Source of the DNA: Halopseudomonas aestusnigri
GTDB taxonomy: Bacteria > Pseudomonadota > Gammaproteobacteria > Pseudomonadales > Pseudomonadaceae
Direction: 5' to 3'
DNA: 64,000 nucleotides
Assembly: GCF_002197985.1 (NCBI RefSeq)
Contig: NZ_NBYK01000010.1
Span: 62,001 to 126,000, forward strand
The first letter of the stretch is position 1; each line of letters begins with the position of its first letter. The position numbers and the translations under genes are program-made. Below the pieces are notes generated by a model. That model was given only the letters and a program-made list of their open reading frames with translations. It did no database searches and was not told the origin of the DNA. Below, one piece after another: positions 29,246 through 37,561 of the stretch.

Positions 29246-29307
29246 CTGTCATCACTCTGCCATCAGACTGACAACCCCATGTCATCGCCTGTGTGTATCA
29301 CTGTCAT
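29246..29307 (+). promoter_or_regulatory. PhoB box array upstream of the choice-of-anchor I lipoprotein gene
   Basis: Heptamers CTGTCAT (29246), CTGCCAT (29257), CTGACAA (29268), ATGTCAT (29279), TGTGTGT (29290) and CTGTCAT (29301) repeat with an exact 11-bp period; the first four and the last match the PhoB half-site well. A -10-like TATCAC (29296-29301) lies 10 bp after the fourth heptamer, the usual spacing, and would start transcription near 29308, 30 bases before the ATG. Confidence 0.8.
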
Positions 29308-29337
29308 CCTTCGTGAACCCAGTACAGGCAACAGACA

Positions 29338-31191
29338 ATGAAAAAATGGATGATGGCTGCGACCAGCGCGGCCCTGCTGGCCACCCTGGCCGGCTGCAAG
29401 AGCAGCAGCAGCGACGATAACGATGCCCCCGAGGTGCTCACACCCGACAGCATCACGCTGAATTATCTCGGCCGCTACAGTGCCAACATCTTCGGCGCCA
29501 GCGCCGCTGAAATTCCGGCCTTCGATCCGGTCAACCAGCGCATCTTCATCGTCAATGCGCAAAAGGGTGCCGTCGATGTGCTCAACGCTGCCGACCCGGC
29601 CAACCCGGTGCTGCTGCAGGAGTTGACAGTCGAATCCATCACCGAAGGCGCCGTGGTCAACAGCATCGCCTACAAGGGTGGCTATCTGGCCGTGGCCGTC
29701 GAAGCACCCACCAAAACCGACAACGGCTGGGTCGCCCTGTTCGACGCTACCAGCCTGGAAATGCTTGGCTATGAGCAGGTCGGGGCCCAGCCGGACATGG
29801 TCACCTTTACCCCGGATGGCGAGTATGTGCTGACCGCCAACGAAGGCGAGCCGAGCACCGACTATCAGATCGACCCGGTAGGCTCGATCAGCATTCTGGG
29901 CGTCTCGGAAGGTCAGCTCGTTGACGTGCGCACCGCCGGATTCAGTGCCTTCAACACCCAGGCCGATACCCTGCGCAGCGCCGGCGTGCGGATCTACGGC
30001 CCGAATGCCAGCGTCGAGCAGGATCTGGAGCCGGAATACATTGCCATCTCCAGCGACAGCGGCACTGCCTGGGTATCGCTGCAGGAGAACAATGCGCTGG
30101 CCAAGGTCGACATCGCCACGGCCACTGTCACCGATATCCTGCCGCTGGGCTACAAGGATCACGGCACCGCAGGCAATGGTCTGGACGTCAGTGATTCCGA
30201 CGACGCCATCAACATCGATACCTGGACGGGCGTACTCGGCATGTACCAGCCAGACAGCATCGCCGCCTACGAGGTCGACGGCGAAACCCTGCTGGTCACC
30301 GCCAACGAGGGCGACTCCCGCGCCTGGGGTGAAGACGACCAGGCTTACTGGGATGGCGATGCCAGCAAGGGCTTTGTTGAAGAGTTCCGCGTCAAGCATC
30401 TGGTTCACGTCAGCGGCTTCGACCGCCGTGCCGGCGACGACCTGCCGCCGCAGCTGCGCGAGCTGGCCGCCGGCGCCCTGCTCAACCCGACCACCTTCGC
30501 CTACTGCGGCGCGACCGCTGCCGATCCGGGTGACTGCCGCGCCGATGAGAACCTGGGCCGCCTGACCGTGGCCTGGACCGACGGCTACCGCAAGGACGCC
30601 AACGGCGATCCGGTGCTGTTCGACGCGTCCGGCAACCAGAACCTCGCCGGTGACCGGCTGATGTACGACAACCTCTACGCCTACGGCGCTCGCTCGTTCT
30701 CGATCCGTGACAGCGAGGGCCAACTGGTGTGGGATTCCGGCGACCAGCTCGAGCAGTATTTCGCCAGTGATGCGTGCATGCTCGGCGCCAACCGCACCAT
30801 TCCGTGCACCGACTATTTCAACGCCACCCATGATGAAGGCGATACCTTCGACAACCGCAGCGACAACAAAGGGCCGGAACCGGAAGGCGTGACCGTCGGC
30901 CAGCTTGGCAACAAGACCTTTGCCTTCATCGGTCTGGAGCGCATTGGCGGTGTCATGGCCTGGGACATCACCGACCCGACCGCTCCGGTGCTGGTGGATT
31001 ACCTCAACACCCGCGAAGACTGGACCACCGCAGACCCGTCCACCGTGCTGGCGACAGCCGGTGACCTGGGTCCCGAAGGTCTGGTATTCATTGCTCCGGA
31101 AGATTCGCCCAACGGCGAGGCGCTGCTGGTCATCGGCAACGAGGTCAGCGGCACCACTGCGGTGTATCAGATCAATCAGATCGTGAACTGA
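29338..31191 (+). CDS. Choice-of-anchor I lipoprotein, putative phosphate-starvation protein
   Basis: A 617-residue secreted lipoprotein: signal MKKWMMAATSAALLATLAGC with lipidated Cys 20, then a Ser/Asp linker. The rest is a beta-propeller-like protein of the choice-of-anchor I family (IPAFDPVNQRIFIVNAQ, TEGAVVNSIAYK, MVTFTPDGEYVLTANEGEP, KGPEPEGVTVGQLGNKTFAF). Such proteins are often annotated as alkaline phosphatase-like, though the catalytic residues are not defined here. Lys at +2 after the lipid Cys suggests outer-membrane sorting. The PhoB box array in front argues for induction by phosphate limitation. A convergent hairpin separates it from ggpPS. Confidence 0.85.
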   Translation: MKKWMMAATSAALLATLAGCKSSSSDDNDAPEVLTPDSITLNYLGRYSANIFGASAAEIPAFDPVNQRIFIVNAQKGAVDVLNAADPANPVLLQELTVESITEGAVVNSIAYKGGYLAVAVEAPTKTDNGWVALFDATSLEMLGYEQVGAQPDMVTFTPDGEYVLTANEGEPSTDYQIDPVGSISILGVSEGQLVDVRTAGFSAFNTQADTLRSAGVRIYGPNASVEQDLEPEYIAISSDSGTAWVSLQENNALAKVDIATATVTDILPLGYKDHGTAGNGLDVSDSDDAINIDTWTGVLGMYQPDSIAAYEVDGETLLVTANEGDSRAWGEDDQAYWDGDASKGFVEEFRVKHLVHVSGFDRRAGDDLPPQLRELAAGALLNPTTFAYCGATAADPGDCRADENLGRLTVAWTDGYRKDANGDPVLFDASGNQNLAGDRLMYDNLYAYGARSFSIRDSEGQLVWDSGDQLEQYFASDACMLGANRTIPCTDYFNATHDEGDTFDNRSDNKGPEPEGVTVGQLGNKTFAFIGLERIGGVMAWDITDPTAPVLVDYLNTREDWTTADPSTVLATAGDLGPEGLVFIAPEDSPNGEALLVIGNEVSGTTAVYQINQIVN

Positions 31192-31207
31192 TCAGCACCT
31201 GACCACA

Positions 31208-31235
31208 CTTGCCGACCGGGTTCCCGGTCGGCAAG
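31208..31235. terminator. Hairpin between convergent genes
   Basis: A 13-bp perfect stem (31208-31220 with 31223-31235) separated by two T bases, so the real loop is larger. There is no clear T-run on either side; it probably acts as a shared terminator for the lipoprotein gene and ggpPS. Confidence 0.6.
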
Positions 31236-31242
31236 CCCCGCC

Positions 31243-33519
31243 TCAGGCAACCTCCCCCACCTCGTCAGCCTCCAGCGCGCTCGCAGCCTCACGGCGCTGG
31301 CGCACCGCCTGCAGAAACTCATCGCCCCAACGGCGAATGTCGTTGTACTGCACCACGCCAAACAATTCGCGCAAGCGTGCCAGCCGCTCGGCCTTGCCCA
31401 GCGTCAGGCCGATGTAGAGGGTGTCGCGCAGGTCATGGGGATCATGCGGATTGGTCAGCAGCGCCCCGTGCAGCTCGGCCGCCGCGCCGGCAAACTCCGA
31501 CAGCACCAGCACCCCACTGCCCTGGCACAGCCCCTGGGTTGCGACATATTCCTTGGCGACCAGATTCAGACCGTCGCGCAGCGGGGTAATCCACATCACA
31601 TCGGCCATCAGGTAATAGGCCACCAGATCCTCGAACGGCACCGCGCGATAGAAGAACTGCACCGGCGTCCAGCCGACCCTCGAGAAGCGCCCGTTGATAC
31701 GCCCGACCGCCTGCTCGATCTGGCTGATCAGCTCGTCATAGACCGTCATCTCCCGGGCGGCCGGCACGCAGATGGTAATCAGCGTGACCTTGCCGATCAG
31801 CTCCGGGTGGGCATCCAGCAGCGCTTCAAAGGCCAGCAGCTTGGCATAGGTGCCCTTGGTGTAATCCAGCCGCTCGACCGACAGCACCACCCGCACCCCC
31901 TGCAGTTGCTCACGCAGCTCGCCGATCAGCTGCTGGCAGTGATCGCTGTCGATCACATTCTGCACGCGGCCGATATCCAGTCCGACCGGATGCGCGCCCA
32001 GACCGATCTCGCGGCCGTGCACACTGATGCAGCTGGTCATGCGGTCCAGCCCGACGGCGCAGCCGTAGGTCAGATAGCGCGGCGCGCAGCCCTTTTCCTC
32101 CAGCACCTCCAGCGGCGCGACGCCGCGGGCCACGTCGACAAAGTTCTCGGCCTGACGCGGTATGTGAAAGCCGATGTAATCGCACTGCAGCAGGCTGCCG
32201 ATGATCTCGCGCCGCCACGGCAGCACGTTGAATACGTCAGCCGACGGGAAGTAGGTATGGTGAAAGAAGGCGATATTCAGGTCCGGCCGCAGCGAGCGCA
32301 GAAACGCCGGCACCATCCACAGGTTGTAGTCGTGCAGCCAGACTACCGCGCCCTCAGCCGCCTCTGCCGCAGTGCGCTCGGCAAACAGCCGGTTCACCTT
32401 GAGGAACACCGCCCAGTCCTCCTCGCGAAACACCGCGCGCTCCCAGAAGGTGTGTAGGGTGGGCCAGAACGCCTCCTTGGAAAAGCGCTTGTAAAACACG
32501 TCGACATCATCCTTGGTCAGGGCAACCCGCGCCGCCACCAGATTGGGGTAACGCTCGGCATCTACCTTGGTGTGCACCTCGAAGGCCTCGCGCTGGCGCG
32601 GGTCGTGAATCGACCAGGCCACCCAGGAGCCGGGCTGGTCGCCACCGAAGAAACTCAGCAGGGTTGGCAGGATGCCGTTGGGCGAGGTGGGCGGACGGCG
32701 CACCAGCTTGCCGTCCTCGATCACTTCCTCGTAAGGCAAGCGGTGATACACCATCACCAGGTCCGCCTTGCCCTTGATCTGCAGATCACGCAGCTCGGAA
32801 TCCACACCGAGCGGGCCCAGAAAGCCGAAGTGCGACACCGCCTCCAGAATCCCGCCGCAGCCGCTCAGGCGCGCATGCAGCACCTTGGCCCGATCAGCGG
32901 TGGCGTCCAGCAGCCCCTGCTCCGATTCGCCCACGCACACGCCCATGAAGCCCTGCTCGTACATGGACAGGTCATTCAGGGTGTCGCCGGCCACCAGCAC
33001 CCGGTCCATCGACTCACCCAGATGCTCAACCAGCCGGCGCAGCGTCGAGCCCTTGTTTACCCCCTTGGGCAGGCAGTCCAGATACATGCCGGCGGAAAAC
33101 AGCAGATCACAGCCCAGCTCATCCGCCGCCTTGTGTACCCGCTCGGTCACCGCACCGGGTTCGCAGAACCAGGAACAGCGGCGCTGCTGGGGTACTTCCT
33201 GCCGTTCCAGTCCGGGGAAGCCGGCCATCCGCTGGGCGACCACCTGCTCGCCCGGCCAGCGCTGCTCTATTTCGCTCTGCACCGGGTAGACCGGCTGCAG
33301 GGTTTCGCCATCAACCAGGGTCGCACCCACATCACAGATGATGTAGTCCGGTCGCGGAATGGCCGGATCGGAAAGCAATGGCACCACTACCTCCAACCCC
33401 CGTCCCGTCACGAACACCAGAGTGATACCGGGGTGTGCGTTGATCAGTTGATACAGGCGCTGCCGGTTGTCCGGATCGCCTGCCAGAAAGGTTCCATCAA
33501 GGTCGGTTGCCAACATCAT
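31243..33519 (-). CDS. ggpPS: Bifunctional glucosylglycerol-phosphate phosphatase/synthase GgpPS
   Basis: Makes the compatible solute glucosylglycerol from ADP-glucose and glycerol 3-phosphate. The N-terminal HAD phosphatase (about 1-240) has DLDGT (6-10) and GDTLND (about 178-183), as in sucrose-phosphatase-like enzymes. From about 250 a GT20 trehalose-phosphate-synthase-type domain follows: YHRLPYEE, WLHDYNLWMVPAFLR, FFHHTYFPSADVFNVLPWR, SVERLDYTKGT and the nucleotide-sugar region DGLNLVAKEYVA with LSEFAGAAAEL. This fused layout is known from salt-tolerant Pseudomonas. I chose the ATG at 33519, with a TGGAG site 9 bases upstream; ATGs at 33534 and 33552 are alternatives. It overlaps the upstream MFS gene by 23 bases. 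Confidence 0.92.
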   Translation of the reverse strand: MMLATDLDGTFLAGDPDNRQRLYQLINAHPGITLVFVTGRGLEVVVPLLSDPAIPRPDYIICDVGATLVDGETLQPVYPVQSEIEQRWPGEQVVAQRMAGFPGLERQEVPQQRRCSWFCEPGAVTERVHKAADELGCDLLFSAGMYLDCLPKGVNKGSTLRRLVEHLGESMDRVLVAGDTLNDLSMYEQGFMGVCVGESEQGLLDATADRAKVLHARLSGCGGILEAVSHFGFLGPLGVDSELRDLQIKGKADLVMVYHRLPYEEVIEDGKLVRRPPTSPNGILPTLLSFFGGDQPGSWVAWSIHDPRQREAFEVHTKVDAERYPNLVAARVALTKDDVDVFYKRFSKEAFWPTLHTFWERAVFREEDWAVFLKVNRLFAERTAAEAAEGAVVWLHDYNLWMVPAFLRSLRPDLNIAFFHHTYFPSADVFNVLPWRREIIGSLLQCDYIGFHIPRQAENFVDVARGVAPLEVLEEKGCAPRYLTYGCAVGLDRMTSCISVHGREIGLGAHPVGLDIGRVQNVIDSDHCQQLIGELREQLQGVRVVLSVERLDYTKGTYAKLLAFEALLDAHPELIGKVTLITICVPAAREMTVYDELISQIEQAVGRINGRFSRVGWTPVQFFYRAVPFEDLVAYYLMADVMWITPLRDGLNLVAKEYVATQGLCQGSGVLVLSEFAGAAAELHGALLTNPHDPHDLRDTLYIGLTLGKAERLARLRELFGVVQYNDIRRWGDEFLQAVRQRREAASALEADEVGEVA

Positions 33520-34828
33520 GGGCGTGATCTCCATCTTGCTGCTCGAATTCATCGCGGGCGGTCTCCCGACCGTCCGCCGCGTGATTGCTGCCTGCCAACT
33601 CGTCACCACTTGCCTCTTCCAGCATCATTTCCAGTACCGCGGTCGAGGTGCGCACCATCGGGACCTGATGCGCCGCGCCATCGACAATCCGGTCATCGCC
33701 CTGGCGCAGATGACGCAGGGCATAGGCGGCAATCAGCGAGAACATCAGGGCAAAAAACAGCGGCAACGCCGATGCAGCCGTGATTCCCATCAGGGCACCG
33801 GCCAGCGCCGGGCCAACCGCAGCCCCAAGGCCATGCAGCATCAACAGAGAGGCGTTGCCCGAGAGAATATCTTCCTGGTGTAAGTGATCGATCAGATGCG
33901 CCACCACGGCCGGATACACCGAGAAGGCGCCCGCGCCGAAAATCGCCGCAGCCACCAGCAACCAGAGACCGAACGGGCCGAGCAACGCCATCAGCACACC
34001 GCCAACCGCCGCCAGGCCGGCGATGATCACCAGCGCCCGGCGCCGGTCGATACTGTCGGACAGGCGCCCCATCGGCCACTGGGCCAATGCGCCAGCAAGG
34101 ATCACCAACGACACAAAGCCGGCGATCTGCGCGGTATCCATTTCCATGCGCGCGGCATAGACCGCGCCCAGCCCCCAGAATCCGCCCATGCCAAGGCCCG
34201 ACAGCACCGCGCCGGCGCACGCCACCGGGGCCGCCTGCCAGAGCCTGCCGAGCTTCAGTGGCGGGGTATCGTCAATTACCGGTTGCGGCAGCCGGGTGGC
34301 CGACACCGGCATCACCGCGAGTACGATGAAGGTCGCGGCCACGGCAAACAGGGTAAAGGTCAGCGGGCTGTCCCAGTTCAGCATCTGCTGGGCCAGCGCC
34401 AGCGCGCCGAGGTTGACTGCCATATAGCAGGCAAACACCTGGCCGCGGCGCTCGGGCGGCGCCTGGGTGTTAAGCCAGCTTTCGATCACGGTATAGATGC
34501 CCACCAGCGCCACGCCGGTGATCACCCGCAGCAGCAGCCAAAGGCCCGGTTGAATCCACAGCAGATGGATCAGCACACAGCCCGCTTCGGCAGCGGCGAG
34601 AAAGGTAAAGGCGCGCACATGCCCCATGCGCCGGATCAGCCGCGGGCACAGCCAGGTGCCGAGAATAAAACCGGCAAAGTAGGCCGAGCCGAGCAAACCC
34701 AGGGTTTGATCACTGAACTGCTCGGCGCTGCCCCGCAAGGCCAGCAGGGTATTGAGCAGTCCGGTGCCCAGCAGCAGCAACGCAATGCCGCAGAGCAGTG
34801 CCGCGATGGGCAACAAAAGCCTGATCAT
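33497..34828 (-). CDS. MFS transporter, YcaD-like
   Basis: A 443-residue inner-membrane transporter with 12 helices. Start MIRLLLPIAALLCGIALLLL at 34828; the open frame upstream is polar and unlikely. MFS loop motifs are visible (PRLIRRMGHVRAF between helices 2 and 3; GRLSDSIDRRRAL in the second half). The family (YcaD/YfkF-like) has no firmly known substrate. A polar tail of about 60 residues ends the protein. It overlaps ggpPS, so both may be expressed together, but a role with glucosylglycerol is only a guess. Confidence 0.85.
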   Translation of the reverse strand: MIRLLLPIAALLCGIALLLLGTGLLNTLLALRGSAEQFSDQTLGLLGSAYFAGFILGTWLCPRLIRRMGHVRAFTFLAAAEAGCVLIHLLWIQPGLWLLLRVITGVALVGIYTVIESWLNTQAPPERRGQVFACYMAVNLGALALAQQMLNWDSPLTFTLFAVAATFIVLAVMPVSATRLPQPVIDDTPPLKLGRLWQAAPVACAGAVLSGLGMGGFWGLGAVYAARMEMDTAQIAGFVSLVILAGALAQWPMGRLSDSIDRRRALVIIAGLAAVGGVLMALLGPFGLWLLVAAAIFGAGAFSVYPAVVAHLIDHLHQEDILSGNASLLMLHGLGAAVGPALAGALMGITAASALPLFFALMFSLIAAYALRHLRQGDDRIVDGAAHQVPMVRTSTAVLEMMLEEASGDELAGSNHAADGRETARDEFEQQDGDHAHDVGNRP

Positions 34829-35052
34829 GGAGCCGCGTCTCCCAAACGGTGGATCGGTTCCAGGCAGGTAGGTAGAGGGGTGCAAATAGGGGTCTTGGTG
34901 ACCCACGGATATTTATATTCAGCTGTAAACACCCTACCCCATCAGGGCCTCGATGACCAGCGCATGAGCGGAAGCGGCCCTAGCCGGTTTGCGCGGCGGG
35001 GCCGTCGGGTTACACTCGCCGAAAGGTTCCTCGCAGAGACACAGACTTCCGC

Positions 35053-35346
35053 ATGGCCACACTCAAAGATCACGCCCGCACACTGTGCGCTCCCCTGCTC
35101 GCCCCGCTGGAACGCGGCGACGAGCCATTCCACTACGCGCCCAAAAGTCGCCTGATTCTGGTCATCATGTGCGCCCTGTTTCTGACCATCGCCATCGGCC
35201 TGGCGGTCTTGCTGCCCTCCGGCAGCGATCCGTTCTTCCTGCTGCCGGTCGCCGTGTTCGGCCTGATCGGCCTGGCAGGTTTGCTGATTGCCTGGTTGGG
35301 CAGCGACCGCGCCGTGTCGCGGCTGTGGAACAGCCGGCAGGGGTGA
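35053..35346 (+). CDS. Small membrane protein of unknown function
   Basis: A 97-residue protein with two hydrophobic helices (about 33-53 and 60-85: LILVIMCALFLTIAIGLAVL and FLLPVAVFGLIGLAGLLIAW), separated by a short loop. I do not recognise the family. The next gene starts five bases after its stop, so it opens a three-gene operon with the flavodoxin-like and SprT genes. Confidence 0.7.
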   Translation: MATLKDHARTLCAPLLAPLERGDEPFHYAPKSRLILVIMCALFLTIAIGLAVLLPSGSDPFFLLPVAVFGLIGLAGLLIAWLGSDRAVSRLWNSRQG

Positions 35347-35351
35347 GCGCC

Positions 35352-35819
35352 ATGCCTCGCAAACAGTTACTGATCGTCGCCCACGCGCCGTCGCCGAATA
35401 CCCGGCGACTGGCCGAAGCGGCGCTGCGCGGCGCCAGCCATGCCGATATCGAGCAGGTAGACGCGCGCTGGGTGCCGCCGCTGGAGGCGCAACCTGACGA
35501 CGTACTGGCGGCCGATGCGATTCTGCTCGGTACGACCGAGAATCTCGGCTACATGAGCGGCGCGCTGAAGGACTTTTTCGACCGCTGTTATTACCCGGTG
35601 CTGGAACAACAGCAGGGGCTGCCCTGTGCGCTGTATATCCGCGCCGGCATGGATGGCACCGGCACTCGCCGCGCCGTCGAGTCGATCGTCACCGGGCTGC
35701 GCTGGAATTGGGTGCAGGAACCACTGACCCTGCGCGGCGACTGGCAGGACGGGTTTGAGCAGCAGGTAGAAGAATTGGGGCTGTATCTGGCTGCCGGCCT
35801 CGACAACGGGGTGTTCTGA
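35352..35819 (+). CDS. Flavodoxin-fold NAD(P)H-dependent FMN reductase-like protein
   Basis: A 155-residue flavodoxin-like protein. LIVAHAPSPNTRRLAEAAL is the phosphate-binding start loop for FMN (like the flavodoxin SxxxNT motif), followed by ADAILLGTTENLGYMSGALKDFFDRCY, the second FMN loop of the family. Substrate unknown. I chose the ATG at 35352; the longer frame to 34989 runs through the upstream gene in another frame. sprT follows after four bases. Confidence 0.82.
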   Translation: MPRKQLLIVAHAPSPNTRRLAEAALRGASHADIEQVDARWVPPLEAQPDDVLAADAILLGTTENLGYMSGALKDFFDRCYYPVLEQQQGLPCALYIRAGMDGTGTRRAVESIVTGLRWNWVQEPLTLRGDWQDGFEQQVEELGLYLAAGLDNGVF

Positions 35820-35823
35820 GTCG

Positions 35824-36312
35824 ATGGACCGCGTAATCGCCCGCACTGAGGAATGCTACCGGCTGGCAGAGCAGCACTTTCGCCGCCGTTTTCCGCGCCC
35901 CGATATTGAACTGGATCTGCGTGGCCAGCGCGCAGGGGTTGCCTATCTGGATCGCAACCTGCTGCGTTTCAACGGCCGCATGTACCGCGAGAACCAGGAG
36001 CACTTCCTGCAGCACACCGTGGCGCACGAGGTCGCGCACCTGATTGCCCATCAACTGTACGGGCATCGCATTCGCCCGCACGGTCGCGAGTGGCAGGGCC
36101 TGATGACCGGGTTGTATGGTCTGCCCGCCAACCGCTGCCACAGCTACGCGGTGCCGACCCGGCGGGTCACCCGTTACCTGTACCGCTGCGCCTGCCCGGA
36201 CCCGATGCCCTTTACCGCGCAACGCCACGCCCGGGTTGCCCGTGGCTCGCGTTATCTGTGTCGCCGTTGCGGTAGCCAGCTGCAGTTCACTGGCAGTCGG
36301 CAGCAGGGATAG
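35824..36312 (+). CDS. sprT: SprT-family zinc metalloprotease-like protein
   Basis: A 162-residue protein of the SprT family. The zinc-metalloprotease motif HTVAHEVAHLIAHQL holds His 68, Glu 69 and His 72, with a C-terminal zinc ribbon (YRCAC and YLCRRCG). E. coli SprT is poorly characterised; eukaryotic Spartan relatives degrade DNA-protein crosslinks. The 3' end overlaps the convergent methyltransferase-like gene by 26 bases. Confidence 0.88.
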   Translation: MDRVIARTEECYRLAEQHFRRRFPRPDIELDLRGQRAGVAYLDRNLLRFNGRMYRENQEHFLQHTVAHEVAHLIAHQLYGHRIRPHGREWQGLMTGLYGLPANRCHSYAVPTRRVTRYLYRCACPDPMPFTAQRHARVARGSRYLCRRCGSQLQFTGSRQQG

Positions 36313-37123
36313 CGTCTTCGGCTCTGCGCAGCACTTCCACATAGGGGCGCAGGCTGTACCCGAGCTGCGGCTCCAGGCTGTCTGCCCAGCGGCGCATCGT
36401 ATCCTGATCCAGCGGCAACTCGCCCGCCTGCGGAATGAACAGCACGATATTGCCCTCCTCGACTTCCACCTGCAGATAGCGGTCACCAAACAGCTTCTGC
36501 AACCGCTCTGCCGCGTAGGGCTGCCCGGTATGGCCCAACTGCCACTGGTTCACCACCATCAGCCCGCCCGGGCGCAGCGCCGCATGGCACTGTTCGAGAA
36601 AGTCCATACGCAATTGCAGGGCGGTGATCCCGCCCTCCATGTACAGGTCGAGCAGCACCAGGTCGGCACTGGCCTGCTCACGCTCAATGACCTTCTCGGC
36701 GCTGTCGATCAGCACGGTCAGTCGCGGATCATCCGGCAGGCCGAACCAGCGCCGGGCTACCTCCACCACACCGGGGCGCAGCTCCACGGCGGTGATCTGC
36801 TGCGGTTGCAAATGGGTCAGCACCGCGCTGACCAGCGAGCCGCCACCGAGGCCCAGCGCCAGCACCCGCTGCGTATCCTCCAGCCAGTAGCCGGCCAGCA
36901 GCATGGCGCGGGTGTAGTCGTACTCCAGCCAGGCCGGATCGCCGATCAGCCCGCAGCTTTGCTCGGTCTGCTCGCCAAAGAACAGATAGCGCAGCTCGCC
37001 AAGCTCGGTCACCCGGATCAGCCCGAAATCATCGCGCAGGCGCTCGACCTCCCGCTCCTGCTCGCCACGCGGGCGCAACCCGAGCCATTCACCGAGCTGT
37101 CTGATGCGCTGCAAAATTGCCAT
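36287..37123 (-). CDS. Spermidine synthase-like methyltransferase-fold protein
   Basis: A 278-residue protein of the spermidine/spermine synthase superfamily. The nucleotide loop is VLALGLGGGSLVSAVL, followed by ITAVELRPGVVEVARRWFGLP and ASADLVLLDLYMEGG. The aminopropyltransferase active-site segments are not clearly conserved, so it may not make spermidine. The convergent overlap with sprT and the position before a repeat array are the only context. Confidence 0.75.
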   Translation of the reverse strand: MAILQRIRQLGEWLGLRPRGEQEREVERLRDDFGLIRVTELGELRYLFFGEQTEQSCGLIGDPAWLEYDYTRAMLLAGYWLEDTQRVLALGLGGGSLVSAVLTHLQPQQITAVELRPGVVEVARRWFGLPDDPRLTVLIDSAEKVIEREQASADLVLLDLYMEGGITALQLRMDFLEQCHAALRPGGLMVVNQWQLGHTGQPYAAERLQKLFGDRYLQVEVEEGNIVLFIPQAGELPLDQDTMRRWADSLEPQLGYSLRPYVEVLRRAEDAIPAADCQ

Positions 37124-37561
37124 GTTGTGCTGGTTGACCTCTGTTCTGTCTGAAATGTGGGGGCGCGGCGGACACGCTACGCTTAGTCCGCCCTACGTAT
37201 TATCACCGCCGTGACCCAGCATCGTCATCGACTGCTTCGTCAAGCCCTGCGACAGGCCACCGGGGTTGAACGGCGGACACGCTGCGCTTAGTCCGCCCCA
37301 CGCATTATCCCCGCTGTGGCACGGCATCGTCGTCGAGCCCTGCGACAATTCGCCTGTAGGGTGGTCAACGCACCGCGTTGGCCACCGGAGCTGAACGGCG
37401 GACACGCTGCGCCTGGTCCGCCCTGCGCAAGTGGACCTGCAGCGTGGCTGTTAAAAAAGCGTCTGCGGCACATTGAGCAGCAGGCCTGCGAGGGCCTAGA
37501 ATTGGCCGTCTGGCAAGCTCTTGCCACCTCCCCCAGCCAATCTCCCTTCGGGTATCTCTTC
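37124..37561. repeat. Array of palindromic elements upstream of the Kef-type antiporter
   Basis: Three copies of the GGCGGACACGC...GTCCGCC element start at 37167, 37272 and 37397, with a GTAGGGTGG...CCACC element at about 37358-37388. Units are 105 and 125 bp apart, because linker segments differ by deletion. The stretch 37440-37561 is unique and should hold the antiporter promoter. An open frame of 82 codons fused to the antiporter here is an artefact of the repeats. Confidence 0.8.

Noticed and set aside
34989-35351. Long N-terminal extension of the flavodoxin-like protein
   Set aside because: It runs through the small membrane-protein gene in another frame and is Arg/Pro-rich; the flavodoxin fold begins at 35352.
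37316-37561. 82-codon N-terminal extension of the Kef-type antiporter
   Set aside because: The codons come from the palindromic repeats and resemble those of the 48.7-kb open frames; the family start is at MHEPGSILQ.
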